A DNA stretch of 64,000 bases from Papaver somniferum. Taxonomy: Eukaryota > Streptophyta > Magnoliopsida > Ranunculales > Papaveraceae. The DNA lies in NCBI RefSeq assembly GCF_003573695.1, contig NC_039359.1, positions 158,340,210 to 158,404,209 of the forward strand, in the 5' to 3' direction. Positions 31,977-43,774 of the stretch are shown here, one piece after another. The notes beneath the pieces are model-generated. The model searched no databases, had not been told where the DNA came from, and saw only the letters and a list, made by a program, of their open reading frames with translations. The first letter of the stretch is position 1. Every line of letters begins with the position of its first letter. The position numbers were made by a program, and so were the translations under genes.

Positions 31977-34427
31977 GAATTCGATTGGTTTCATCTAAAA
32001 AGGTATGTCTATAAACTTGAGAAAGATTTGTGCTTTTATTTTCTTAGAATACTTATAATAATCTTGCTTATCGTTCATTTCTACTTAACTTGATATGTGT
32101 TTAAGGTTCTTAAATGTTCAGGTTTGAAAATAATAGTTCGGGATGTTTGGACTACATGGTACACATACCAAGTATGCATAACAGCATTTAAAATCAAAAT
32201 CCAGGGGTTTAAGTTCGCAAACCCGTATGCATACTTGACGTTGATATTCGGTAAACTTGTTTTGGCCGTAACTTCTTCGTCCAAATTCGGATTTACCTCA
32301 TTCTTTTTGAATTCTCTTCCTTATTGAATTTCCTTCAAAATGGAGATGAGAATTGTTGAATTTGGATGAGTTAATTTTGGTCTTTGTCATGTCTCTTGTT
32401 TTTTAGTGTTTGCTCTGTTTCGTTGCACTTGTTTTATTCTCTTGGACTTGGGCACTGGGATTATTGGAGAAATACTATTCTAAGCTATTTTGTGGTTGTT
32501 ACAAGAGTGATGTTGGTGAATCACAAAGAAGGAAGTTCGAGAATGGGTAGTAGTTAACATTGCTATATATTCTTGAGTGTTCACAATCATCTCATTTGAA
32601 CTATGGTGCATAGTCGTCAATGACTTTGTATGTTCTTCTTTGTTAAGGAAATATTTTTATACGCTTTTGGTAACCACTCTTGGTATAAATCCGTGCGAAA
32701 AATATTGATTTTACCTTCTAAGGGCAAAGATTGTTATTGCAGTATTAATCTTTATGATTTTGTGATATTGCAATTGTTTATGGGATATGTATTGTTTGCG
32801 TCCGTGAACTTGAAGGTCCCATATGTTGTCAAAAGTAAAGTCGTTCATAAATTGGTATTCGTATTGATGAAAGGACGAATGGACTTTTGACAAATACAAA
32901 AGTTATGCCTATGCAATCATTTATTTGATGGAAAATAGGATAAAATCTTTTGTGTGACAAGGATAAAATCTATTATGTCATTATGAAAATAGTGATGGAA
33001 AGATAGAATAGATCCTTGTATGAATTCCACGGTATTGATCTTCATTGATCCATTCTTTTTGTATTACTGTGAGGCTCCATAATGTGTCTTATGTTGAGCA
33101 CGATACAACTAAGTTGATTATTTTGATTGACTTTGATGGTTGTTCCGTAAGATACTTTATGTCGAGCATCTTTGAACTAAATTAATCAACTAGTTCGATT
33201 ATTTAGTTTGTACTCCATAATTTTTCTTTCTTATGTTGACTACATGTACGGTTAAGGTTGTGATATTCTATGATGAACTTAGTCGGGGTTCCATAAGTTC
33301 TCTTATGTTGAGCCCAAAATAATTAAATTGATTACTTCGGTGATTAGTTTGGTTATTTGTATTCCAATTAGATTAATTATAGCTTCTCTTATAATTAATC
33401 TAGTTGAGTTTTCATATATTCCACAAGTTCTTGTGTTGAGTATATGAACGGCTAAACTATCATGTTCTATTGGTTAATGTAGTCATGTATTTCGTAAGGT
33501 TTTCCTTATGTTGAGTATTTGAACGGTTAAGTTAGTCATCTCCGTATGATTGACTTAGTCGTAACTCCGTGAGTTTACTTATGTTGAGCACTTTCAATTA
33601 AATTGATCACTTTTGTGCTTTGATTTAGTTGCGTATTCCAATTAAATTAATCATGGGTTTACTTGTGGTTATTTGGTTGAGTTTTGGATATAGAAAATCA
33701 TTCTCATGGTTTTTGGTGTCCAATAAAAAATCCTTCTTTTCTTTTGAAATTAAGGTCGCTCTTGTTGTTCTCTCGGGAATGACATCAAATGGGGGAGAGT
33801 TATTTTGAACTTGTGCTTAATGGTAATATCTTGCGGGGAGTGCGGCTGTGGAATTTTATAGGGGTTATCTTGTATCTTAAAACTCCTTGATTAATGATGT
33901 TAGCTTCGGCTATAAGATTGCATATAAATTAAGATGATGTGTTTTCTTTCTTTTGGTCATGAAATGTATCTTGTGGAAATTTCATTATGATCCCATTCTT
34001 GTACCTTTGCCAATTTTATTGACAAAAAGGGGGAGAAATATTATAATTCACACTACAAATACATATGGTTTTCGGATCATTGGGTAAGAGGGAGTGGTTT
34101 CCATGATCGAGGTGGAGTATTGACTAAGGAGAGTGATACATATCACCATAGTATTATTGTTAAAGTCGTGCTGCAATTGGACTTTGATATTACATAATAG
34201 TACTATGACACTGTATAATAATGATCGAGAATCTCGATTTCTCTCATTGTTATAGCTACAGATCTTCAACAACGGTGATGCTAAACTTACAACCTTTGGG
34301 ATCATTGGAGTACTTGGAAGGACGAAGATTTCAAGGAACGTTGAAGATTAGACTATGGAATAGGAGCCACTAAAGTTTATCTTTTTTGTATTCCATATGT
34401 ATTAATAGTTTTGTCACTAAAATTGAC
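31977..34427 (+). other. Element B 3' noncoding region
   Basis: About 2.4 kb with no supported gene, equivalent to A's 18,664-20,470. It contains the degenerate array at about 33,085-33,600. Open frames within it (e.g. 32,630-32,890) lack any domain. Confidence 0.7.
33085..33600 (+). repeat. Degenerate about 73-bp repeats with TTATGTTGAG core
   Basis: The core ATGTTGAG or a near form starts at 33,091, 33,159, 33,233, 33,305, 33,433, 33,508 and 33,581, with spacing of 68, 74, 72, 128, 75 and 73. Each is preceded by a variant of TCCRTAAG. The same array lies inverted in element A, so it predates both insertions. Confidence 0.75.
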
Positions 34428-34439
34428 AAAGGGGGAGAT
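34428..34439 (+). promoter_or_regulatory. Polypurine tract of element B
   Basis: CAAAGGGGGAGAT directly before the 3' LTR. The LTR start here reads TTTTAGAGC in place of TGTTAGAGC. Confidence 0.88.
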
Positions 34440-34738
34440 TTTTAGAGCATAGCTCAGTCGACCTTGCATGCGTTGCTATATCAAGCATGTTTGTCAATGT
34501 TAGTGATCAAAACTATAAGTCTTGATTTCTAGTCTATTATAACTATGTCTTGGACTAGGATAGAAAAGTGTAGTTGAGCTCAAGGACTTCATGGCGATTC
34601 ATCATACAATGACGAAGATCTAAACAAGGAACCGTGAAACTTCATCAACAAAAAGGTATCTGGAGACTTGAACTTATCTATCACTCAAAAGTCTATCTAT
34701 TCTATCTCCTACTTCTTATGAGACAAAAGTCGTATGCT

Positions 34739-34919
34739 ATATAGACTGGATCATACATATTTGACATTTCAAGCTGAGTAGTCATTGCTTATAGACTTTT
34801 GACAAAAGTCGTATGTTATATAGACTGGATCATACACATTTGACATTTCGAGCTGAGTATTCATTGCTATATAGACTGGATCATACACATTTGACATTTC
34901 GAGCTGAGTAGTCATTACT
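34739..34919 (+). repeat. Triplicated about 50-bp LTR segment
   Basis: The unit ATATAGACTGGATCATACA followed by TTTGACATTTC and GCTGAGTA starts at 34,739, 34,819 and 34,869. The 5' LTR has it once, so it arose after B inserted. Confidence 0.88.
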
Positions 34920-34920
34920 A

Positions 34921-35181
34921 AAATCTAAATAACATCAAAGTGTTGCAACTCGCAGAAAGAGACCCCCTAAAAAAGAAAGGAAAGCGACTTGACTATAAGT
35001 CGGATCCTTCTGTGAGCAGTAAGTAGCAGATCTCTCATTCTTTATGGAAAGCAGGTGGAATTCTTTCAATGTCGGTAGATCCAGTCGAGGTGGTTTTACC
35101 AGCGCGTAGGTAGTCTAACTTCCTATGACCGAGTCTTTCTGACCCCTGTGGACATATTTTCTGGATATATTAAAGAGGGCT
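34921..35181. other. Foreign insert in B's 3' LTR
   Basis: About 260 bases with no counterpart in any other LTR of the family. It is less AT-rich than its surroundings and includes GTTGCAACTCGCAGAAAGAG, GTCGAGGTGGTTTTACCAGC and ATGACCGAGTCTTTCTGACC. It has no target duplication and no element ends. The composition suggests organellar, perhaps mitochondrial, filler DNA. That origin is an inference from texture only. Confidence 0.5.
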
Positions 35182-35439
35182 CGAAATCGTGTGTTGGTAA
35201 AACGTTTCGCTTTGATCAATTTTATCTTCACCTAGTGACGAAAGTCATGAAAAGTTTCAATTACTTTGAGAATTGCTCTGACGTGAATAGGTCTGTGAAT
35301 AACGGCTACATAGCGTCCTCTGAGAATGTCTCAATGATTGGAATGAGAGTTTAGATTACATAACCATGTATTCCTTGAACCGAAGTTTTCGTACTTTGTT
35401 GATCAAGAGAAATCGGAAGGATGTGGAATTGGCTTTCCA

Positions 35440-35646
35440 AGTCCGCGAACCCGTTCGCGAACTCAATCCGCGAACTGTCGGAAATTCTCGACCGAGAATT
35501 TCTGCTGGGATTTTCCAATTACTCGTTTGTGTGCTTAGTCCGCGAACTCAGTCCGCGAACCTAGTCCGCTTACTGGCGGAAGTTCTCTTTCCGAGAATTT
35601 CTGCTGAGTTTGGAAAACTCCGCCAGTTTACTTAAGTCCGCGAACT
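35440..35646 (+). promoter_or_regulatory. U3 array of GTCCGCGAAC sites in B's 3' LTR
   Basis: Sites at 35,441, 35,453 and 35,466; 35,538, 35,551 and 35,564; and 35,636. Spacing is 12-13 bases within clusters. The matching part of the 5' LTR has only three sites. Confidence 0.7.
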
Positions 35647-36124
35647 TGTTTGTGAGCTTAGAGGTTATGATCTAAAGATGTGCTCTGAGCATGAAACTTA
35701 AATTACTATGGAATGCTCTGAACATGAAACTTAAACCATGGCTATAAAGTTCATGAGTCGATTCAATCGAATCGAATCATCTTTGTTTCAATTGTGTCTT
35801 GTGTAGTTACATAAGATCTCATAGCAATTGAACAACTCTCTAACTAGTTCATTTGAGTCAATTGAACTAGTTATGGTGAAGAAGAACATGGTTAATATGA
35901 AATGCTCATATGGTTAACATTTTGGGTTACTATGTTGAACCAACATACACATACACGTTTGGGCATGGTTTTTGCGAATCCAATAAACGTTTACCCAAGT
36001 GTGTGTAACAAGCTATGTTTTCGATCTAACGGTTGAGAAATATTAGCTTGAATCTAAATCAAGTTTTCATCTAACGGTGAATATGGATTGCTTTGTAACT
36101 AAGGAAAAACCCTGATTTGAAGGT

Positions 36125-36134
36125 TATATAAAGG
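36125..36134 (+). promoter_or_regulatory. TATA box of B's 3' LTR
   Basis: TATATAAAGG, the intact counterpart of the site that E disrupted in the 5' LTR. Confidence 0.75.
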
Positions 36135-36749
36135 ACACATCTAGCATTGTGAAAAACTAATCCCCACACGTCTGTGTGATACTAGTGCGCCCGCTAGAAT
36201 CGATCTCCATTAACCTTTGATTTTATTCTCTAAACCAGGTTAACGACTTAAAGACTTCATTGGGATTATGAAGCCAGACCGATACTACTTTATCATAGTT
36301 ATGTGATCTGATCTTGCATCTTCTATCGTACGAGTACAATCTTTGATTGGCCTGAGAACGTGAGAATTCTCTGATAGGCAAGATAAAGAAGTCACAAAAT
36401 TTTCGTCTCACTGTTTGTGATTCCTCGACAAACCGCTTGTGTAGTCAAGAAGGATTGTTGATAGTTGATTGATTAATCTAGGCTATTCTTCGGGAATATA
36501 AGACCGGATTGTCAATTGGTTCATGTTCACCTTGATTTATCAAAAGACGGAATAAAACTAGGGTTTTTCTGTAGGATACAGATTTATCCTTTGATAGACT
36601 TTTCTGTGTGAGACAGATTTGTTTATTATCAAGCCTGCGATTTTGGGTCGTAGCAACTCTTGGTTGTGGGTGAGATCATCTAAGGGAATCAAGTACGCAG
36701 TGTCCTGCTGGGATCAGAGGCGTAGGAGTACAACTGTATCTTGGATCGG

Positions 36750-36754
36750 CGGGA
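36750..36754. repeat. Target-site duplication of element F, left
   Basis: CGGGA, repeated at 47,423-47,427. Confidence 0.93.
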
Positions 36755-38284
36755 TGATAGACGCATTTATTTGTCTAATTTGTCCTCAATGTTTCGTATT
36801 GTTGGTACTCGTTTTCGTCCTTATTATGGTGTTTTGTGTATTTTTAGGTATTTTTGGAAAATAAATATTGTTGGAAAAATCGGCTCGAAAAATCACTCGG
36901 AACACCCCCGGAGGACACTTGCTATACGGAGCCCAGATTTGGTTAAGGGGCAACTCAATTACTAAGGGGCACCACCAAAAAGGCAGCTGCTATTCGCACC
37001 CCACAGCTGGTTAGGGGGACACCATCTTCTTCATTTGTAACTTAAAAATTGGCGGGAAAAATGTAGCAGCTCTCTAAGAATGTTTCGATCGATATTTGAA
37101 GATGTTCTAGGTGGACTAAAGGGCTGAAACTTCATGGGTAGTTGTGATATGTCATAAAAGAGCTGGTATGGGTGTTTGTTTCGATCAAATTTGGCTGGAA
37201 AATCCGTGACAAGGAATCAGGACAGCCCATGCATGAGAAGAATAGTTCACGAGTTTTGGAAGATGTATGCGTGTTCTGCTCGTGTATGATGACTCTAGCA
37301 ACACTCTGGACCGTGAAGAAGATAAATGAGGAGATTTTGCAGCTGTAAAAACACGTGAGAAGCTAAAACAGGAAAGAAAATATTCCCAGAATATTTTTCT
37401 TCACTGCCGAGTTTAATGAAAATTTTTGAGAGTTATGGCGTGATATTTTGCTGTTGTTGAGTATATATAGGGTGAGGGGATCATAGAGAAGGGGGACGGA
37501 GAGATTGGGAGAGAAAAAGAGCACCACAGAGCGAAAAATCAAATTTGCAGAGCTGCCATTTCTGCTGCTGCAAAACTGAAGAACACGAAGAACGGAGCTG
37601 CACCAGCAGTCGTTTTTGAACAGTGACAACAACTCATTCTGTGGGTCGCAGTTTACAGGCAGACTTAAAAACGCAGCAGCAACAATAACAGCTCTTTGTA
37701 ACGGTTTTTGCAACATTTATAAGCGTTGCAAACCCGATTTTTATTATAATTCTCCATTATTCATCATTTGTAACCCTTTGAGCATAAATGAAATCAACTT
37801 TTGAGCGTGTTTCCAACATGATGAGCGGATAATTATCTCGTAACCAAGGCAATGGATGAAGCTATTCACATATGAACAATGGGTAACTATTGCATTTTCT
37901 CTAATATTTAATTATAATTCACTCAATCACTTATTTTGCAAAGTTCTTAAAAGTTTACATAATTTTCTTCATTAGTTGTAATTCAATTAGATAGGTTATG
38001 CTTTGGTTAGATAATCTATGCTTAGGGGATATAATTAATTTTTGAGAATATGTTTGATTATTTGTGGATTAAGAAATAAAGGATTAAAAGGATAATTAGA
38101 GTTATGAAATATTTGACATCATTCATGTGTAATAGTGGATTCTAGTGTCTTGGTTATTTTCCAATCACTTGAAATCAATTTTGAGTTAAGTTTTCTATAT
38201 TTTTAAGTTCTATTAAGTCTAGAATTCATTGCCTTCACAAGCCTCAACGAACTCTTTACTATAACTCAATTGAAAATCAAATCA
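36755..38284 (+). repeat. 5' LTR of element F
   Basis: 1,530 bases. A TATA-like TATATATAG lies at 37,462-37,470, followed by a purine-rich leader. It differs from the 3' LTR by scattered substitutions and by the last 20 or so bases. Confidence 0.93.
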
Positions 38285-38289
38285 ATTTT

Positions 38290-38307
38290 TGGCGTCGCCG
38301 ACGCGGG
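38290..38307 (+). promoter_or_regulatory. Primer binding site of element F
   Basis: TGGCGTCGCCGACGCGGG shortly after the LTR, in the form TGGCG-CG-CG-GGG used by Athila/Tat elements. The exact tRNA is not assigned. Confidence 0.7.
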
Positions 38308-39417
38308 CTTGTCTTTAGGATAGAGTTTTTAGATTTATTTATTTTTTTTATTTTACGTTTTTGGGTTTTTTTCTTTTCCATTCAGATTTTTGGAATTTGG
38401 AGCGAAAGAAATTTTTGCCAAAGCTTTTGGCGAATATTTAAAGACTTGAAGTAGAAGGCAAAGCGAAAGGAGCTAAAGAAGAAGAATTTTTTTTTATTTT
38501 ATAGAAAAAGAGAGAGAGAAAAAAAATACAGTGTTATTTTATTAGATTGTATTAGGAATTCTTTTTATTTTGTATTTTTCTTTTTGCACTTTATTTTTTG
38601 GACCTTTCTTTTGGACTTTGGACATTTGGACATTAATTTTTTTTAAACCCTACGTAGGGGTAGATTAAATATTAAACTGTTTGCAGAGAAGGACGGTGAT
38701 TACGATATCACTTCGGTCCCTCGGGTTCGTACACAACATAGGATTTGTGGTTCGAGTCGACAACAACGGTTCATCCCCCGTCTGGAACGGGAGGTAAGTT
38801 TGTCGAAACACTCGCGAATCCCCTGTCAGCGAGTTACTGTATTCCTTCGTTTGCATATATGCTGAGGAACTGAAAACGGCTGTTTTAAATTCCTAGTAAA
38901 GGGCAAGGACTATCCATCCAAGATAAGGGTTCGGATTTCATCACCGTTCTCTTCTTGCCCGCCTTAGGAAAACGAAACCAAACGCGAACCTAAGCTTTAA
39001 AATTTGGAATAGAACGAGACCTATAGGGTAACGATCTTAGTAGGAAAGTCGTTCGAAAAATATTGGTTACTCTTTTAGCATACTTCGAAGTTCATGATGG
39101 TTTCCGTGAGTTGAATGCGTGACTGCGCCGTCTTGTGATAGCGGTGAGGCCTTGGGTATCAATGCTCCACTGAGCTTCCCTCGCCTCAATTCAACTTACT
39201 TTGACTCGGATTGATTCCAGAGGGGTTTTCTTAAATTGTAACGAATTCCCTTTCGAAGGATTAGAAACTGGTCTAGAAACAATCTAAGTGGAGCCATCAT
39301 GCTTTTTGTTTGCTAGAATTCAGTAGGGTTGCTGTGGTGGAGTCAGCCTTGTTTGTGTTTCCATAGAACTTCCCTTCCCTTTTAGGGATTTTCGTTTTAG
39401 TTTTGTTTTTCTAGTGT
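38308..39417 (+). other. Element F untranslated leader
   Basis: About 1.1 kb between the primer site and gag with no supported frame. It has T-rich tracts near 38,470-38,660 and would hold packaging signals. Long leaders are usual in this clade. Confidence 0.7.
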
Positions 39418-41313
39418 ATGCCCGAGGTCATTAGAGAACGGGCTTGGAAAAGAAACACTCTAGGTCGTCTGATTAGTGATAAACCTAGTAGTTCTTCTTG
39501 TGAAGGCGGGGAGCTCGAAGACTCTTCTTTAGAGAGCCCCGTTTTTGGAAACTTCAGTTTTGAGAATCTTCTTCTTTGTGAAGAAAGTACTCCTAGTCCT
39601 TTGGTAGTGCCAGAAATGGCAACTTTAAAAGCTTTATTGAACCCAACTAGGACCTCTCGTCCGTCTTGTATCAAGTTAGCTGAAACCGAGGCAAATTATG
39701 AACTCAACCTTGGGACTTTACAGATGCTCCCAACCTTTTTAGGAAAAGAGAATGAGAACCCCTATTTTCATGTTAGGGAATTTGAGGAAGTATGTAGTAC
39801 TCTGAAAATTAAAAACCTTAGTGATGATGCACTGAAACTTAGGTTATTCCCCTTTTCCTTAAAAGATAAAGCCAAATCTTGGTTGTATTGTTTGGATTCT
39901 AAGTCAAGTGAAACCTATGAACAACTTACATCTGCCTTTATACATAAGTTTTTCCCAATGCACAAAACATCGTCTATTAGGACACAAATTTGTACTTTTG
40001 CTCAACGAGAGGGAGAATCTTTATATAGGTATTTAGAAAGGTTCAATGACTTAATATCTCAATGTCCTCATCATGGTTTAGAGAAGGTTTGGTTAGTTCA
40101 GATCCTCTAAGAGGGTTTAGATTATTCAACAACAACCATGGTTGAGTCCTTATGCACAGGTGGGTTTGAGAATAAAATTGCTGATGAGGCGATGACATTT
40201 TTGAATGAAATCGCCAATAAGACCCAATAATGGGAAAATAATAGGGAACCCCAGAAAGCAATTCTTCTAAGTAGAGGAAATTTCAATAGGGTAGAAGGAT
40301 CCTATGAGTCAGATGCTAAAATAGCAGCCATAGACAAAAGGTTAGAATCGTTGGAATTAGGTCATTCTAGTGGTACTAGTGGTAGAATAGAGCCTTTTTG
40401 GGAAGACCATACTGTTGAAGAGCAAGCCAATTCTCTTTATAACAACACTAGATTCGATAATCGTCAGAAGTTTGACCCTTATTCAGAAACCTATAACCCT
40501 GGCTGGAGAAACCATCCCAACCTTTCTTGGTCTAAGTGCCAGAATCAAGGTCAGTCTAGTAACTCTCAAGCTCCCCCAGGTTTTGGCTATCCTAAGAATC
40601 CTTCAGCCCCGGCACAGTTTCAGGACCCTTCGGATAAGAAGATTATGAGTTTAGAAGAGTCTCTTGCTTTGTTAACTCGTAACACTTTGGAGATTCAGCA
40701 ATCTGTTGCTCAAGGTATAGAAGAAAATAAGAGAATAGGTCAGGCTAACTCTCAGGCTATTTCCGAGTTGAAAACCCAGGTTAGTCATATAAATGAGTCT
40801 TTTAGGGAAAAAGGTAAGTTTCCTAGTCAAACTCAACCCAATGATAAAGCAGAGAAATCGTACAATCATGTGAACTTTATTACAACCCTTAGGAGTGGAA
40901 AGAAAGTTGACAATAAGGTTGCCATGCCTGATAGTGAACATGCTGTAGTTCACCCTTATGAGCCATAAAATGAGGAGACTGATAGAGTCTCCAAAGAGAC
41001 CAATGAGGGTCCTGATGAGCCCGGATTTGTTCCCAGAGCCCCGTTCCCCCAGCTGCTAGTTCCGACTAAGAGGGAGTCCAACTTTAACGATATATTGGAG
41101 GTTTTTAAGCAGGTTAATATCAACTTTCCATTATTAGATGCAATTAGGCAGATTCCCTCTTATGCCAAGTTCCTTAAGGACTTGTGTACGCGAAAGCGTA
41201 AGCTCAGTGTCCAGAAGAAAGCCTTCATAGCTAGTCATGTGAGTTCTATTATTCAGAATACCACTACTCCTAAGTATAAAGAACCAGGTCCCCTACCATT
41301 GCTTGTACAATAG
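39418..41313 (+). CDS. Element F gag (three in-frame stops)
   Basis: Starts MPEVIRERAWKRNTLGRL at 39,418. The capsid-type core includes LPTFLGKENENPYFHVREFE, LRLFPFSLKDKAKSWLYCL, FFPMHKTSSIRTQICTF and EGESLYRYLERFNDL (residues about 100-220), the retrotransposon gag domain of Athila/Tat elements. A stop at 40,108 is followed in the same frame by more gag, then stops at 40,228 and 40,966. The later part has YNPGWRNHPNLSW and FITTLRSGKKV, a stretch that precedes protease in Athila gag. The frame ends at 41,313 after QIPSYAKFLKDLCTRKRKL. The stops show inactivation. Confidence 0.88.
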
Positions 41314-41591
41314 GTAAGTACCGTGTTGAGAAAGCGTTGCTTGACTTAGGAGCCAGTGTGAACTTACTGCCTTACCATGTGTACCTTAAGCTAGGACTTG
41401 GTGAGATGAAACCTACCCAGATGACACTCCAATTAGCTGATAGGTCCGTTAAAATTCCTCGTGGTGTGATCGAGGATGTTCTTATTGAGGTCGCCAAGTT
41501 TATTTATCCAGTGGATTTTGTTATCCTAGATACCCAACCTGTCCCTTACCCAGAGAACCAGATATCGGTGATTTTAGGTCGCCCATTTTAG
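41300..41591 (+). CDS. Element F protease (frameshifted on both sides)
   Basis: In another frame from gag: [20 protein letters not shown] with the catalytic D-x-GA-type motif (LDLGAS), then [25 protein letters not shown] and ILGRPF. It is a retropepsin-like aspartic protease that would cut the polyprotein. The frame changes near 41,290 and again near 41,588 into the pol frame. Confidence 0.85.
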
Positions 41592-41629
41592 CAACATCCA
41601 ATGCGATCATTAACTGTCGAACTGGTATT

Positions 41630-43774
41630 ATGAATTTGTCTTTTGGTAATATGACTATTGAGATGAACATCTTTCACATTAGTAAGCTACCCCAGGAACT
41701 GGACGAATCGAGCGTAGAAGAGTTGAACATGATAGGCACCTTAGTAGAGGAGTCATTACCAAACACTTTGATAGAAGATCCATTAGAGAAATGCCTAGCT
41801 CACTTTGGGATTGATTTTGATGATGTGATTAATGAGGTGAATGCTTTGTTAGATTCAACCCCTTTGTTAGACACTAGTAATGGATGGAAACCTAAGTTCG
41901 AACCTTTACCCGTTCCCGAGTCTACCCTAGTTCCTTCGTTGGAAAAGCCTCCCAAGTTGGACCTTAAACCATTACCAGATACCCTGAAGTATGTGTTTTT
42001 AGGTCCCTCTGAAACTTTACCTGTGATTATAGCATCCGACTTGGATAGTGATCAGGAAAGTAGGCTAGTGACTATCCTTCAGAATAACAAGGAAGCTTTA
42101 GGGTGGACCATAGCAGACATTAAGGGTATAAGTCCTATTGATTGTATGCATCATATCTATTTAAAGAGTGACACCAAACCTTCTAGGGAGATGCAACGTC
42201 GATTGAACCCTAATATGAAAGAAGTTGTTCGAACCGAGGTTCTGAAGCTGTTAGATGGAGGCATTATCTACCCCATTGCATACAGTAAGTGGGTCATCCC
42301 CGTTCAGGTTGTTATCAAGAAATCCGGTATTACCGTAGTCCAGAATGATAACAATGAGTTAATCCCAACCCGAATGACCACGAGTTGGCGTGTCTGTATT
42401 GACTATATAAAATTGAACAAGGTCACTAGGAAGAACCACTTTCCCCTTCCATTCATCGACCAAATGCTAGAGAGATTAGCTGGACGTAGCCATTATTGCT
42501 TTTTAAATGGATACTGCGGTTATAATCAGGTTCCTATTTCCCCAGAAGACCAAGAGAAAACCACTTTTACATGTCCCTTTGGTACCTTTGCGTATAGACA
42601 CATGCCTTTCGGCCTATATAATTCCCCTGCGACCTTTCAGCGTTGTATGATGAGCATATTTTCTGACATGGTAGAACGGTTCTTAGAGGTCTTTATGGAT
42701 GATTTTTCAGTGTTTGGTTCGTCTTTGGATGGGTGCTTGCATCATTTGTCATTAGTTTTGACGAGGTGTAAGGAAAAGAATTTAGTGCTTAATTGGGAGA
42801 AATGTCACTTCATGGTTCGTTCAGGAATTGTTCTAGGGCATATCGTATCTTCAAAAGGTATAGAGGTAGATAGAGCCAAAGTTGACCTTATTAAAATTTT
42901 ACCGGTCCCAAAAACCGTAAAAGGTATTAGGTCATTCGTAGGGCATGCTGGTTTTTATCGTCGATTCATTAAGGATTTTAGCTTGATTTTTAGACCTCTT
43001 TGCAATTTTCTTGCAAAAGATGTTAAGTTTGTCTTTGATGATGCTTGTTTAGAGGCTTTCGAGAAGCTTAAAACTTTACTCACTACCGCCCCCAAAGTCC
43101 AGGCACCCAACTGGAACCTACCCTTTGAAATCATGTGCGATGCTTCAGATTATGCTATTGGTGTTGTGCTAGGTCAGCGAGAAAACAAGTTACTTCATGT
43201 AATTTACTATGCTAGCAAAACTCTGAATGATGCCCAGTTGAACTATACCACTACGGAGAAGGAACTGTTAGCCATTGTGTTTTCCTTAGACAAGTTTAGA
43301 CCATGTCTCTTAGGTTCTAAGATCGTAATATATACTGATCAAGCTGCTTTGAAATATCTTTTGTCTAAGAAGGATACGAAACCTAGATTGATTAGGTGGA
43401 TCCTGTTGTTACAAGAGTTTTCTCCGGACATTAGAGACAAAAAGGGTGCAGAAAATGTAGTAGCAGACCACTTGTCTAGACTTGTTGTTGATACCCTTAA
43501 TGATTCCCTTCCTATAAGGGACAGCTTTCCTGATGAACAATTGTTCTTTGTTACCCAATTACCTTGGTATGCGAATATAGTGAACTATCTTGTTACTGGT
43601 CGAATGCCCCAACATTGGGGTAAACAAGAGCGTTCAAGATTTTTAGCTGAGGTTAAGCACTTCTTTTGGGATGATCCTTATTTGTTTAAGTATTGTCCAG
43701 ACCAGATTATTAGGAGATGTATACCTGAGAGTGACCAGTCCAGTATTGTTTCCTTTTGTCATGATCATGCGTGA
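41630..43774 (+). CDS. Element F reverse transcriptase and RNase H
   Basis: 714 codons open from 41,630. RT motifs: [84 protein letters not shown] (motif A), [22 protein letters not shown] (motif C), then [10 protein letters not shown]. The RNase H region has [43 protein letters not shown] and [10 protein letters not shown], with all acidic residues present. Motif A has Asn where the catalytic Asp should be (FLNGY), which would abolish polymerase activity. A TGA at 43,772 ends the frame before integrase. Confidence 0.93.
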   Translation: MNLSFGNMTIEMNIFHISKLPQELDESSVEELNMIGTLVEESLPNTLIEDPLEKCLAHFGIDFDDVINEVNALLDSTPLLDTSNGWKPKFEPLPVPESTLVPSLEKPPKLDLKPLPDTLKYVFLGPSETLPVIIASDLDSDQESRLVTILQNNKEALGWTIADIKGISPIDCMHHIYLKSDTKPSREMQRRLNPNMKEVVRTEVLKLLDGGIIYPIAYSKWVIPVQVVIKKSGITVVQNDNNELIPTRMTTSWRVCIDYIKLNKVTRKNHFPLPFIDQMLERLAGRSHYCFLNGYCGYNQVPISPEDQEKTTFTCPFGTFAYRHMPFGLYNSPATFQRCMMSIFSDMVERFLEVFMDDFSVFGSSLDGCLHHLSLVLTRCKEKNLVLNWEKCHFMVRSGIVLGHIVSSKGIEVDRAKVDLIKILPVPKTVKGIRSFVGHAGFYRRFIKDFSLIFRPLCNFLAKDVKFVFDDACLEAFEKLKTLLTTAPKVQAPNWNLPFEIMCDASDYAIGVVLGQRENKLLHVIYYASKTLNDAQLNYTTTEKELLAIVFSLDKFRPCLLGSKIVIYTDQAALKYLLSKKDTKPRLIRWILLLQEFSPDIRDKKGAENVVADHLSRLVVDTLNDSLPIRDSFPDEQLFFVTQLPWYANIVNYLVTGRMPQHWGKQERSRFLAEVKHFFWDDPYLFKYCPDQIIRRCIPESDQSSIVSFCHDHA

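Larger units (their letters stand above)
34440..36754 (+). repeat. 3' LTR of B, first part
   Basis: Matches 21,172-22,416 and 29,172 onward. It differs by a local triplication (34,739-34,919), a 261-base insert (34,921-35,181) and extra U3 units. It is interrupted at 36,754 by F and resumes at 47,428. Without F it is about 2,820 bases, against about 2,373 for the 5' LTR. Confidence 0.9.

Noticed and set aside
35366..35635. Plus-strand frame of 89 codons over the U3 array
   Set aside because: Open only because CG-rich repeats lack stops; it is noncoding LTR U3 in all copies.
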